DNA of 64,000 nucleotides from G963665975 sp963665975 (GTDB lineage Bacteria; Bacteroidota; Rhodothermia; Rhodothermales; Bin80): contig OY762508.1 in assembly GCA_963665975.1 (NCBI GenBank), forward strand, positions 1,674,001-1,738,000. The letters run 5' to 3'. Under the pieces are notes generated by a model. The model was not told the DNA's origin and ran no database searches. It worked only from the letters and a program-made list of their open reading frames with translations. Both the position numbers and the translations under genes were made by a program. Below are positions 46,558 to 55,836 of the stretch, one piece after another; position 1 is the stretch's first letter, and each line of letters opens with the position of its first letter.

Positions 46558-47991
46558 ATGGCGAATATAATCCTTGGTCCACTAGCGCTTCTTGCGTTCC
46601 TTGGCGCATGCAGCAGCCCCTCAGAGCAGCCTAATGTGCTGTTCATCGCCGTTGATGATCTGAACGCGGATCTTGGCAGTTACGGGCATGCACTTGTTCA
46701 AAGCCCGCACATCGACCGCCTTGCCGATCGCGGCATGCGCTTCGAACGCGCCTACTGCCAGTATCCGGTGTGCAATCCCAGCCGGTCCAGCTTTCTGACC
46801 GGCCTTTACCCGGAACAGACTGGGGTGCTTTCCAATGCGGACAGCTTTCGCGTACGCGTTCCGGACATCGCAACGCTTCCCCAGTGGTTTCGGCAGCATG
46901 GCTACACTACGGCGCGCGTCGGCAAGATCTATCACTATGGCGTGCCAAGGCAGATAGGCACAGACGGGATGGATGATGCAGACTCGTGGGACCTGGTCAT
47001 AAACCCGCGGGGCATCGACCGCGAGGTCCACGACAGGATTCACACCTTGCAGGAGGGCCAGTTCGGGGGCACGTTGAGCTGGTTAAGCCTCGATCCGAAA
47101 GAAGGCGAGCACACCGATGCGCTCGGCGCGACGGCCGCGATCGATCTTATGGAACGGTATCATCCTGCAGAGACCGGGCAGCCGCTTTTTCTTGCCGTTG
47201 GCTTTTACCGGCCGCACACACCATTCGTCGCGCCATCCCCGTACTTCGATCTTTATCCCCTGGATACGATAGATCCCGTATTGGAGCAGGATGGAGACCG
47301 GGATGATATTCCGGTGGCTGCGCTCGCGGATCGCCCGAAGCAGCGCGCCCTGACCGTTGAGCAGAGACGCGAAATCATCCAGTCCTACTATGCGTCGATA
47401 ACGTTCATGGATACACAGGTAGGCCGCCTGTTGGATGCATTGGACAGCCTGGGGCTCTCGGAATCTACAATCGTTGTTTTTGTCTCTGACCACGGCTACC
47501 ATCTCGGCCAGCACGGCTTGTGGCAAAAGGGTGACCTGTTCGAAGGCTCCGTCCGCGTCCCGCTGGTCATCACAGTACCCGGTGGCGAAGTGACCGGTGT
47601 GGCCACCGAAGCGCTGGTAGAATTGGTTGACTTGTATCCGACGCTGGTTGATTTGGCGGCGCTGCCGCGTCCGGAGCACCTTTCCGGACAGAGCCTGGCG
47701 CCTATCCTTGAGGACCCCGCACATCCTGGCCGTACTTCTGCACTAACGGTAGCGTGGAGCCGTGCGCAGTGGACTCATCCCGAAATGCGGGGGAATCCCA
47801 CACTCGGATACACCATTCGCACGCCACGCTATCGGTACACGGAATGGAACGAAGGCCGGGACGGCGCCGAATTGTATGACTATGATCGGGACCCGGAAGA
47901 ATTCAGGAATCTGGCTGGCGAAGCGGAGCATGCCGAAACCATGGCCACGCTGAAGGCGCAATTGGAGGCCCGACGCCGGGAAGCACATTAG
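46558..47991 (+). CDS. Lipoprotein sulfatase (iduronate-2-sulfatase-like, S1 family)
   Basis: A 477-residue type I sulfatase that should hydrolyse sulfate esters of a glycan. Lipobox Cys18 (LAFLGAC) anchors it. Metal ligands Asp33-Asp34 (FIAVDDLNADLG), the activation motif CNPSR (Cys72, converted to formylglycine by a sulfatase maturase), FYRPHTPF, and VFVSDHGYHLGQHGLWQKG are all present. The overall pattern is that of iduronate-2-sulfatase-like enzymes. ATG 46558 starts at the signal peptide; the frame is open to 46453. It stands alone, with no maturase gene in the window. Bacteroidota use such enzymes on marine or host sulfated glycans. Confidence 0.85.
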   Translation: MANIILGPLALLAFLGACSSPSEQPNVLFIAVDDLNADLGSYGHALVQSPHIDRLADRGMRFERAYCQYPVCNPSRSSFLTGLYPEQTGVLSNADSFRVRVPDIATLPQWFRQHGYTTARVGKIYHYGVPRQIGTDGMDDADSWDLVINPRGIDREVHDRIHTLQEGQFGGTLSWLSLDPKEGEHTDALGATAAIDLMERYHPAETGQPLFLAVGFYRPHTPFVAPSPYFDLYPLDTIDPVLEQDGDRDDIPVAALADRPKQRALTVEQRREIIQSYYASITFMDTQVGRLLDALDSLGLSESTIVVFVSDHGYHLGQHGLWQKGDLFEGSVRVPLVITVPGGEVTGVATEALVELVDLYPTLVDLAALPRPEHLSGQSLAPILEDPAHPGRTSALTVAWSRAQWTHPEMRGNPTLGYTIRTPRYRYTEWNEGRDGAELYDYDRDPEEFRNLAGEAEHAETMATLKAQLEARRREAH

Positions 47992-48511
47992 GCGTTGTGG
48001 CGACGTACCGGCTCACATGAGCCTTATCTGCATACAGTTACGCTTCAAGCGGGCTCAACAGCGTACCGTAGCCCACACTATCGAGGCCTGAAAATGCTGG
48101 CTGCCGAGGAATCCTGGCTTTTCTCTAATCCGCTCCGGCAAACGAATATTCGACATCTTTGTACAGTTTCACCCTATCAGACAATTGGCGGCTTGTCATG
48201 CTGCCGGAAAAGCAGGTTCCGCGCTCCGCCTATTCATCTTTTCCCGCCTTGATCTTCATCCTCGCAGTTGCTTCACCGCTATCGGTGCGCATGCGACATT
48301 TCTCGAGCTTCCACTCGGCGTTCTTATCGAAAGCCTTCACCTGACCCACTGGGGAAACCTGCTCAATTGTCACAGATGACTTTGTCACCTGGGATAGGGA
48401 CAAATGCGGGGCCTACGACCCGAACATGCCTGACTGAGCAGTCCATGTGTTGCGATCGGCTTGCTTCACAGATATCTTTCCCCGTTTCTTGCAACGTGTT
48501 ATCAGTCGCGG
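47992..48511. other. Intergenic region upstream of the ethanolamine cluster
   Basis: About 520 bases without a supported gene. It must hold the promoter of the permease gene. No regulator gene, riboswitch or convincing promoter box was recognised. Confidence 0.3.
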
Positions 48512-49981
48512 ATGCCAATGACGAAGAAAAAGTTCGGCCAGGTTTCGTACCAGGATGTCGACGGGAGCTATTTCGAAAAGCGTGGCTTGCGGCGTTATGC
48601 GCGGGTTTGGTCGCTGTGGGCGCTCGGTGTGGGGGCGGTGATTTCGGGAGATTTTTTCGGGTGGAACTTCGGACTTGATGCTGGAGGATTCGGCGGTCTC
48701 CTGATTGCCACGGTGATTATTACGGGGATGTATCTGGGCCTGTGCTATTGCATTGCCGAAATGTCTCCCGCTCTGCCGCACACGGGCGGGGCATACTCCT
48801 TCGGTCGATCAGCCATGGGACCGTGGGGCGGCTACATAACGGGACTCGGCGAAACGATGGAGTACATCCTTACGCCAGCCGTCATCGTCGTCGGCATCGG
48901 GGGATACCTGGGAGCCGTCTTCGAGACCCCCGAAGCGTTCGCACCGGTCTGGTGGCTGATCATGTATGTACTGTTCGTCGGACTGAACGTGGTGGGGGTG
49001 GAAGCCTCCTTCCGATTTACCGTAATGATCACGTTCCTCGCTCTGGCCATTCTGGTCGTGTTCTACATTGGAGCGATTCCGCATTTTTCGCTGGATTGGG
49101 CGCTCAACATCGAGCCCGATCCGGGTGGGAGTCGTTTTTTGCCGAAAGGGTGGATGGGTATCGCCGCGGCCTTGCCGTTTGCCATTTGGTTCTATCTGGC
49201 AATCGAGGAGTTGCCATTAGCGGCCGAAGAAGCCCACGATCCCCAGCGTGACATGCCGAAAGGGCTGCTGTTTGGCTTGATGACACTTATCGTAACGGCT
49301 TTTCTGATACTGTTTCTCAACGCGGGGATAGCGCCTGGCGCCGAAGCCGTCGGCACCTCCGACGAGCCCTTGTTCCTCGGCTTCCAAACCATCTTTGGAG
49401 CAGGCATCGGGGCTAAGCTGCTGGCGCTCATTGCCGTTGCGGGATTAATTGCCAGCTTCCACACGATCATCTTTGCCTACGGGCGCAATATCTTTTCGCT
49501 TTCCCGAGCGGGTTATTTCCCGAGAATTCTGTCCGTGACCCACGGCACGCGCCAGACACCGCATGTGGCGCTCGTGGCGGGCGCCGTCATCGGCTACATT
49601 GTTGCGCTTGTCATCCATCTGCTCCCGCAAGAGAGTCCGGTCGGCGCTATTTTGCTCAACATGGCGGTTTTCGGAGCGCTGATTTCGTATATCATGCAAC
49701 TCCTGTCGTTCATCCTTCTGCGCACGAAATTGCCGAACATTGAACGCCCGTTTGTAAGTCCCCTCGGTGTGCCCGGCGCCGTTGCCGCGTTGGTCATATG
49801 CGCTGCGGCGCTGCTTTTCCTCTTTTTGAATCCAGACTACAACAAGGGTGTCCTGGGGGCGGCAGTCTGGTATTTGCTGGGCCTGCTGTACTTCTTAACG
49901 TATGCGCACAAGCGTCTGGTAAAAGCACCGGAAGAGGCATTTGCCGAGCGGGCGCGGGAGCGTGCATCCGGGACACCGTAA
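48512..49981 (+). CDS. Ethanolamine permease-like APC transporter
   Basis: A 489-residue APC-superfamily transporter with about 12 hydrophobic helices. The segment LGVGAVISGDFFGWNFGL (near residues 38-55) and SPALPHTGGAYSFGRSAMGP are characteristic of the ethanolamine permease family (the TIGR00908 type), as is YGRNIFSLSRAGYFP. It should take up ethanolamine across the inner membrane. Start ATG 48512 or 48518. It is followed after 62 bases by a glutamine-synthetase-like ligase, which supports an amine substrate rather than an amino acid. Confidence 0.85.
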   Translation: MPMTKKKFGQVSYQDVDGSYFEKRGLRRYARVWSLWALGVGAVISGDFFGWNFGLDAGGFGGLLIATVIITGMYLGLCYCIAEMSPALPHTGGAYSFGRSAMGPWGGYITGLGETMEYILTPAVIVVGIGGYLGAVFETPEAFAPVWWLIMYVLFVGLNVVGVEASFRFTVMITFLALAILVVFYIGAIPHFSLDWALNIEPDPGGSRFLPKGWMGIAAALPFAIWFYLAIEELPLAAEEAHDPQRDMPKGLLFGLMTLIVTAFLILFLNAGIAPGAEAVGTSDEPLFLGFQTIFGAGIGAKLLALIAVAGLIASFHTIIFAYGRNIFSLSRAGYFPRILSVTHGTRQTPHVALVAGAVIGYIVALVIHLLPQESPVGAILLNMAVFGALISYIMQLLSFILLRTKLPNIERPFVSPLGVPGAVAALVICAAALLFLFLNPDYNKGVLGAAVWYLLGLLYFLTYAHKRLVKAPEEAFAERARERASGTP

Positions 49982-50043
49982 AGAGCAACTGCCGGCGCAA
50001 GTCGATGCAGGTGACGATCCCGCCACCGTAAACGGGTTTTTCC

Positions 50044-51408
50044 ATGTCGGCTACTATGAACATCGATGATCTGCGGAGAAGCGTGGCCGACGGCGACATC
50101 GACACGGTGCTCGTTGCCATGGTTGACATGCAGGGCCGACTTGTGGGCAAGCGGGTGACGGGACATTTCTTCCTGGATCACGTCATTCGGGAAATGCATG
50201 TGTGCGACTATCTGCTCACCGTAGACATGGAAATGGAGCCGGTGCCGGGCTTTAAGGTCGCCTCCTGGAATCTGGGCTACGGTGATCTTGCCATCCGGCC
50301 CGACCTGTCCACACTACGCCGGATCCCCTGGCTGCCCGGCACCGCGCTCGTCCTCGGCGATGCAGTGAACGAGGATGGCGACGCCATTGCCGTGTCCCCG
50401 CGAGCCATCCTCAAGAGACAGATTGCGCAACTCCGGTCACATGGCCTGGAAGCTCGCATGGGGTCTGAGTTGGAATTCTATGTGTTTGACGAGACCTTCG
50501 ATTCTGCGCGCCAAAAGGACTACAAGGATCTCAAGACTTCCGGCTGGTACATAGAGGACTATCACCTCTTCCAGACGACGAAGGTAGAGCCGCTCATGCG
50601 AGGCATTCGCAATGCGATGGACACAGCAGGCGTGCCCGTCGAGTTTTCCAAGGGCGAATGGGGGCCGGGTCAATCGGAGATCAACCTGCGCTATGCCGAA
50701 GCCCTGGAAATGGCTGATCGCCACGTCATCTACAAGAACGGCGTCAAGGAGATCGCCCATCTCCACGGCAACGCCGTCACGTTCATGGCCAAATGGCGTG
50801 AAGACCTTGCGGGTAGCAGTTGCCATATTCATTCGTCGTTGTGGGACATCAAGCAGAACAAACCGCTCTTTGGCGACGAGAAGGAATCGGGGGGCATGTC
50901 AAAGCTCTTCCGCCATTACCTGGCTGGCCAACTGGTGCTCGCCCGCGACATGACGTACTTCCTGGCCCCTTATATCAACTCGTACAAGCGGTTTCAGGCA
51001 GGCACGTTTGCGCCGACGAAGGCTGTCTGGAGCCGCGACAACCGCACCGCCGGCTTTCGCGTCATCGGGTCAGGTCCGTCGACACGCGTAGAGTGTCGCG
51101 TCCCCGGCGCCGATGCGAATCCATACCTGGCATTTGCCGCAACATTGGCCGCCGGACTCTACGGTATCACGGAGGAGTTGGACCTAGAGCCGTCCTTCGA
51201 CGGCAATGCGTACGAAGCATCTGAAATTCGTGAAGTCCCCAAGACTCTTCGGGAGGCCCTGGCCGCGCTCGATGGCTCCTCTGTGCTGCGTGCCACCCTG
51301 GGTGACGATGTGATCGATCATTATGTTCACGCCGGTCGCTGGGAGCAGGCGGAATATGACCGCCGCGTCACGGACTGGGAACGGATTCGTTTCTTCGAAA
51401 GGGTGTAG
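50044..51408 (+). CDS. Glutamine-synthetase-like gamma-glutamyl-amine ligase
   Basis: A 454-residue GS-fold ligase. ATP/metal and glutamate residues are present in MGSELEFYVF (Glu142, Glu144), GPGQSEINL, SSCHIHSSLW and STRVECRVPGADANPYLAFA. It lacks the adenylylation-site Tyr context of ordinary GlnA-I and matches the PuuA/GlnA4/IpuC class, which joins glutamate to an amine using ATP. Next to an ethanolamine permease, alcohol and aldehyde dehydrogenases, its likely substrate is ethanolamine, giving gamma-glutamylethanolamide, as known for Streptomyces GlnA4. Start ATG 50044; ATG 50056 is possible. Confidence 0.82.
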   Translation: MSATMNIDDLRRSVADGDIDTVLVAMVDMQGRLVGKRVTGHFFLDHVIREMHVCDYLLTVDMEMEPVPGFKVASWNLGYGDLAIRPDLSTLRRIPWLPGTALVLGDAVNEDGDAIAVSPRAILKRQIAQLRSHGLEARMGSELEFYVFDETFDSARQKDYKDLKTSGWYIEDYHLFQTTKVEPLMRGIRNAMDTAGVPVEFSKGEWGPGQSEINLRYAEALEMADRHVIYKNGVKEIAHLHGNAVTFMAKWREDLAGSSCHIHSSLWDIKQNKPLFGDEKESGGMSKLFRHYLAGQLVLARDMTYFLAPYINSYKRFQAGTFAPTKAVWSRDNRTAGFRVIGSGPSTRVECRVPGADANPYLAFAATLAAGLYGITEELDLEPSFDGNAYEASEIREVPKTLREALAALDGSSVLRATLGDDVIDHYVHAGRWEQAEYDRRVTDWERIRFFERV

Positions 51409-51479
51409 GGGGATTGAAGGAACGTGGCGGAGGGCCTTCTCATTCGTTGGTCCGGAGCGGCTCGTCTTACGGTGATGTG

Positions 51480-52868
51480 ATGGCGGAAACCTTTCAGACG
51501 ATTACTCCTGTCAACGGCGCCGTCTATGCCGAGCGCGCCTACGCCACCACGACTGCGATTGCGAAAACGCTGGCAGCAGCACGGCATGCGAAGGCTGTGT
51601 GGAAGCGGACGTCCCTCGCTGAACGTGCTGCGCTCTGTACGCGATTCGTGGAGGCGTTCGCGTCGAAGAAAGCGGAGATTGCCGAGGAGATCAGTTGGCA
51701 AATGGGACGCCCTGTAACGCACGCGCCTGGCGAGGTCGAAGGTGCCGCGGCCAGGGCGCGCTACATGATCAGGATAGCGGAAGATGCCCTCGGAGATATA
51801 GAGCCTGGTTCGAAGGCGGGCTCTGTACGAAGAATTCGGCGGGAGCCTCTGGGCGTCGTGCTGACGCTCGCCCCGTGGAACTACCCCTATCTGACGGCGA
51901 TCAACTCGATTGTGCCCGCGATCATGGCAGGCAATGTCGTCGTTCTCAAGGCATCATCGCAGACGCCGCTATGCGCAGAGCGTTTTGCAGAGGCCTTTGC
52001 CGAGGCGGGGGCTCCAGAGGGCGTGTTTCAGTACCTGCACCTCACGCACGCCGATTCGATGAACCTTGTGCAGAGTACAGGAATCGACCATGTTGTGTTC
52101 ACCGGCTCGGTGGAGGGAGGGCGAGCGGTGCAACGGGCGGCCTCGGAGCGGTTTATCGGAGTGGGGCTGGAGTTGGGTGGCAAGGATCCAGCGTACGTTC
52201 GCCATGACGCACCATTTGAGCACACGGTGAGCAATCTGGTGGAGGGGGCTTTCTACAACGCCGGGCAGAGTTGTTGCGCCATTGAGCGCATGTATGTGCA
52301 TGAAGCGCTGTTTGACCCGTTTGTGGAGGACTTTGTAGAGAGGGTGCGGGCGTACCGATTGGGCGATCCCCTGGACCCCGACACCACGCTCGGGCCGGTT
52401 GTGCGAACGCGCGCAGCAGCATACGTACGGGAGCAGGTTGACGATGCCATAGGTCAGGGAGCGAGAGCTTTGATCGCGGAACAGGAATTCCCGGAAGCAA
52501 GAGCAGGTACACCATATCTTGCCCCGCAGGTGCTGACGGGAGTGGATCATTCCATGCGTATTATGTGGGAAGAAACGTTCGGTCCCGCAATCGGAATCAT
52601 GAAGGTAGCCTCGGACGAGGAAGCTGTCGCCTTGATGAATGACAGTCCATTCGGCCTCACCGGGTCTGTATGGACGACCGATGAAGGCGCCGCGCTGGCC
52701 ATTGGCGACCAGGTGGAAACGGGTACCTGGTTCATGAACCGTTGCGACTATCTTGACCCGGCGCTTGCCTGGACTGGTGTCAAGGATTCCGGTCGGGGCT
52801 GCGCGCTCTCACGGATTGGTTACGAACATCTGACACGCCCGAAGTCCTTTCATTTGAGAATCGAGTGA
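51480..52868 (+). CDS. NAD(P)+-dependent aldehyde dehydrogenase
   Basis: A 462-residue ALDH-superfamily enzyme with all catalytic residues: Asn134 (TLAPWNYP), Glu231 (LELGGKDP) and Cys265 (NAGQSCC), plus FTGS for cofactor binding. ATG 51480 begins the conserved fold; the frame is open to 51414 but that adds 22 low-complexity residues. In this cluster it would oxidise gamma-glutamyl-aminoacetaldehyde to gamma-glutamylglycine, as inferred from neighbours. It lies 71 bases after the ligase gene. Confidence 0.88.
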   Translation: MAETFQTITPVNGAVYAERAYATTTAIAKTLAAARHAKAVWKRTSLAERAALCTRFVEAFASKKAEIAEEISWQMGRPVTHAPGEVEGAAARARYMIRIAEDALGDIEPGSKAGSVRRIRREPLGVVLTLAPWNYPYLTAINSIVPAIMAGNVVVLKASSQTPLCAERFAEAFAEAGAPEGVFQYLHLTHADSMNLVQSTGIDHVVFTGSVEGGRAVQRAASERFIGVGLELGGKDPAYVRHDAPFEHTVSNLVEGAFYNAGQSCCAIERMYVHEALFDPFVEDFVERVRAYRLGDPLDPDTTLGPVVRTRAAAYVREQVDDAIGQGARALIAEQEFPEARAGTPYLAPQVLTGVDHSMRIMWEETFGPAIGIMKVASDEEAVALMNDSPFGLTGSVWTTDEGAALAIGDQVETGTWFMNRCDYLDPALAWTGVKDSGRGCALSRIGYEHLTRPKSFHLRIE

Positions 52869-53032
52869 TGTGCGCCCTGGATTGTGACACGGGTGTGGCC
52901 GGTGCGGGAATGAGAGACAACGTTGTCGGTTGGATGTTCGCGATCGCGCTCGTCTCGCGTCTGGCGGGAGCTCTCCGTCCGAGGCGCATGTACAGTAGCT
53001 ACGGGACTTGACTTGCACGAGGCGCACCTACC

Positions 53033-54208
53033 ATGCCCTTTAATCCTCGCACCCTGCGGGACGACTGGAATTTCCCCACCACCATCTATTTCGGTCCGGG
53101 GCGCATCACCGAATTGGCGGCCGCATGCCGATCGGTCGGCGTCAGAAGGCCCTTGCTAGTCACCGACGCTGTATTGGCGGCTCTCCCTATCGTTAAAGAT
53201 GCCGTAGCCCAAAACATGGAGAGCGGTCTGCCGACGGTAATCTTTTCGGAGGTGCAACCCAACCCGGTGGAATCCAATGTGGCCGCTGGCGTGGAAGCCT
53301 ACCGTGCCGGTGAACACGACGGCATCATCGCGATGGGCGGCGGCAGCGCCATGGATACCGGCAAGGTCATCGCATTGATGGCGGGATTGGATGCAAGCTT
53401 ATTCGAATATGCAGGCAAATGGCGCCAGATTCCCCCGGAGATTATCGCCCCTGTCGTTGCTGTGCCAACCACGGCGGGGACCGGTTCAGAAGTGGGCCGT
53501 GCTGCCGTCATTACACGCGCGAGCACAAATACCAAGACCATCATCATTCATCCGGGCATGATGCCGAGTGCGGTAATCGCCGATCCGGCACTAACGCTCG
53601 GGCTGCCGCCACATCTGACGGCAGGGACGGGTATGGATGCGTTGGCGCACAGCCTGGAGGCCTTGTCTACTCCATACTATCATCCGATGGCAGACGGGAT
53701 TGCAATGGAGGGAATGCGACTTGTCCGGGAATGGCTGCCCGAAGCGGTCCTTAGTGGCGGTAACCTTACCGCACGCGCCCACATGTTAGCGGCGGCTATG
53801 ATGGGAGCGACAGCATTTCAGAAGGGACTGGGAGCCATCCATGCCCTCAGCCATCCGGTCGGCGCCGTGTATGGCATCCACCACGGATTGACCAATGCGG
53901 TATTCATGCCTTATGTATTAGCATTCAACCGACCGGCATTAGGGGATAAGATGGAGCGCCTGGCCCGTTATCTTGGTCTGGCCGGAACAGGGTTTGACGC
54001 CATCCTGCAATGGCTCCTCGACCTGCGGAGCACGCTGGGCATTCCCCACACGCTTCGTGATCTGGGCGTGCCGGACGACAATTTCGACACACTCGCCGCC
54101 ATGGCAGCCGTGGATCCGTGCGCACGGGACAATCCTGTGCCGCTCGGAGAAGACACGTTACGGCAACTCTTGCAAGAAACATATGATGGTCGCCTTGACG
54201 TTTCGTGA
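53033..54208 (+). CDS. Iron-containing (group III) alcohol dehydrogenase
   Basis: A 391-residue group III alcohol dehydrogenase. NAD(P) binding: MGGGSAMDTGK (residues 101-111). Predicted metal ligands Asp202, His206 (GMDALAHSLEAL), His270 and His284 (AIHALSHPVGAVYGIHHG), with the 14-residue spacing of the last two as in FucO. In this cluster it could oxidise the alcohol end of gamma-glutamylethanolamide to the aldehyde for the ALDH. It lies 164 bases after the ALDH gene, so it may have its own promoter. No gamma-glutamyl hydrolase follows; the next DNA is a repeat. Confidence 0.88.
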   Translation: MPFNPRTLRDDWNFPTTIYFGPGRITELAAACRSVGVRRPLLVTDAVLAALPIVKDAVAQNMESGLPTVIFSEVQPNPVESNVAAGVEAYRAGEHDGIIAMGGGSAMDTGKVIALMAGLDASLFEYAGKWRQIPPEIIAPVVAVPTTAGTGSEVGRAAVITRASTNTKTIIIHPGMMPSAVIADPALTLGLPPHLTAGTGMDALAHSLEALSTPYYHPMADGIAMEGMRLVREWLPEAVLSGGNLTARAHMLAAAMMGATAFQKGLGAIHALSHPVGAVYGIHHGLTNAVFMPYVLAFNRPALGDKMERLARYLGLAGTGFDAILQWLLDLRSTLGIPHTLRDLGVPDDNFDTLAAMAAVDPCARDNPVPLGEDTLRQLLQETYDGRLDVS

Positions 54209-54421
54209 TACCGTCAGGCTCCTTGCGATCAACCTCAGGCAGCTCTGATCAGCTTCGTAATTTGATTTGCCGTGCGTGTCACAGGGCGATCATGTGGGAT
54301 TCGGTGGTGGCGTGGATGAGCATGGTTGCCACAGATCCGATGCGTGTGAAGACGTTTTGCGTAGGTTCTCCGCAAGACACACTCTTAGCATAAAGCTATT
54401 TATGTTACGAGTTTCGAGAAC
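54209..54421. other. Unassigned sequence before repeat copy 1
   Basis: No gene is supported. Its last part contains tttatgttacgagtttcg (54399-54416), nearly the same as 56779-56796 at the far side of the AbiE module (17 of 18 bases), so it may mark the module's left boundary. Confidence 0.35.
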
Positions 54422-54893
54422 TATGTGGGTCTACTATCGCGGAGGTATTCGCCCTTGCACCGTGTTGTGGTACGCTACCAACCAAGCCTAATGATCCTGC
54501 CCTCTAGCGACCTTGCTGATTACGGTCGATACAAGGTGGCAATTCTATTTTTTGCCCGACTTATTCTTTGTGGGATCAACAAGCTTGTAGGTGCTCCCTG
54601 ACTTTGTTGTTGGTGGCAACGTCTTTCCCTTGGTGCTCGTGACCTCCCTTCCCTTCCCGCCACGCGGTCCTATTTGCTGATACTGTCCAGATGCAGGAGC
54701 TTTTTGCCTGGTTTATGTCCGTCGTTCTTGTTTGCCATTTTGATTGTGGATTGGTTAATGAGCCACCTGATTCAGCAACACGGGTTTAGTTTGACATATG
54801 CCGCTATCCAGCGGTTTCGATGGCCTGAGTCTCGGGTACAAGTAATTCTTAATTCGAGTTGGGTTTAACGGGTATTGGAACATTTAGCCCTAT

Positions 54894-54932
54894 GACTCAT
54901 TCAACGAGTCCTTAGGACTCGTTGAATGAGTC
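54894..54932. promoter_or_regulatory. 39-bp palindrome before abiEi (probable antitoxin operator), copy 1
   Basis: Arms gactcattcaacgagtcc (54894-54911) and ggactcgttgaatgagtc (54915-54932) are perfectly complementary over 18 bases with a 3-base tta spacer. It ends 16 bases before ATG of abiEi. AbiEi antitoxins are known to repress their own promoter by binding inverted repeats, so this is a natural operator candidate; it could also form an mRNA hairpin that limits translation. Confidence 0.7.
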
Positions 54933-54948
54933 TATAGAAGTATTTAAG

Positions 54949-55836
54949 ATGAAACCAAATACACGTTCCCGAAAACTAACGCGTGCTGCTAGCTATCTAG
55001 CTGTGTTACTGGAAAAAAATGGCAAGCCAGTTCTCACCCAATTCGAATTCAACCGGATTATCCGGCAGATGTACCGCGAATCGTCCGGCAAGAGGCTGTA
55101 TCTGCGAAGCAACATACCGGACCGAGACAATTATGTCCGCCTGAAATCAAGCCTGAAACAGGCAGGCCTGATCGGAAAAGATCGAGACTATGGAACACGT
55201 GTCATTCGGGTATTGAGCATTTCGGACCTTCCAGCCGAAGACATTATCTGTCTCGTCGACCCAACGTGCCACATCTCCCATCTCTCTGCCATGCAGCGAT
55301 GGGGTCTCACCGATCGAAACCCGGAAGCCTTGATACTGACGCGACCTGACCGCAAGACAGCCGCCAAACGGCTGCTGGCTTACAGGACGGAAGCCCTGGA
55401 CGAAGCCTTCCCCTTGACAATTGTCGGGCATCCCAACCGTGTGCGGGGCCGGACTGTACGTACGTACGAGAGTAGAACCCCAGGCACGTGCCTGAAAGTT
55501 CGGGGAAGTGACGTCCGTCTTTCCACGATTGGCCAAACCTTCCTCGACATGCTTCAAAAGCCCGATCTTTGCGGGGGTATGTCGCACATTCTAGAAGCCT
55601 GGGAAGAACACGCGGAAACCTATCTCGACGACATTGTTGCCGCAGTCAGCGCTGCCACAAGCGGGATCGTCAAAAGCCGCGCCGGGTACATCCTCGAAGA
55701 ACGACTAGGCTTATACCATCGCGGAATTGAGCACTGGAAGACATTCGGTCAGCGCGGCGGTAGCCGCAAGCTTGATCCGGTCCATGACTTTGCACCGACC
55801 TTTTCAGAAACATGGATGATATCGCTCAATGTCTGA
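54949..55836 (+). CDS. abiEi: AbiEi-type antitoxin (type IV toxin-antitoxin), copy 1
   Basis: A 295-residue protein with an N-terminal winged-helix region (RAASYLAVLLEKNGKPVLTQ and YVRLKSSLKQAGLIGKD) and a C-terminal antitoxin region containing HISHLSAMQRWGLTDR, the AbiEi hallmark. AbiEi represses the operon and neutralises AbiEii without direct binding in the studied systems. ATG 54949 is used; an in-frame TTG at 54922 lies inside the palindrome and is unlikely. It overlaps abiEii by 8 bases. The second copy (61963-62850) encodes an identical protein. Confidence 0.85.
   Translation: MKPNTRSRKLTRAASYLAVLLEKNGKPVLTQFEFNRIIRQMYRESSGKRLYLRSNIPDRDNYVRLKSSLKQAGLIGKDRDYGTRVIRVLSISDLPAEDIICLVDPTCHISHLSAMQRWGLTDRNPEALILTRPDRKTAAKRLLAYRTEALDEAFPLTIVGHPNRVRGRTVRTYESRTPGTCLKVRGSDVRLSTIGQTFLDMLQKPDLCGGMSHILEAWEEHAETYLDDIVAAVSAATSGIVKSRAGYILEERLGLYHRGIEHWKTFGQRGGSRKLDPVHDFAPTFSETWMISLNV

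Noticed and set aside
54674..54868. 64-codon hydrophobic open frame in the repeat leader (also at 61688)
   Set aside because: No ribosome-binding site, no homology recognised, and present in both copies simply because the DNA is duplicated; probably non-coding leader.
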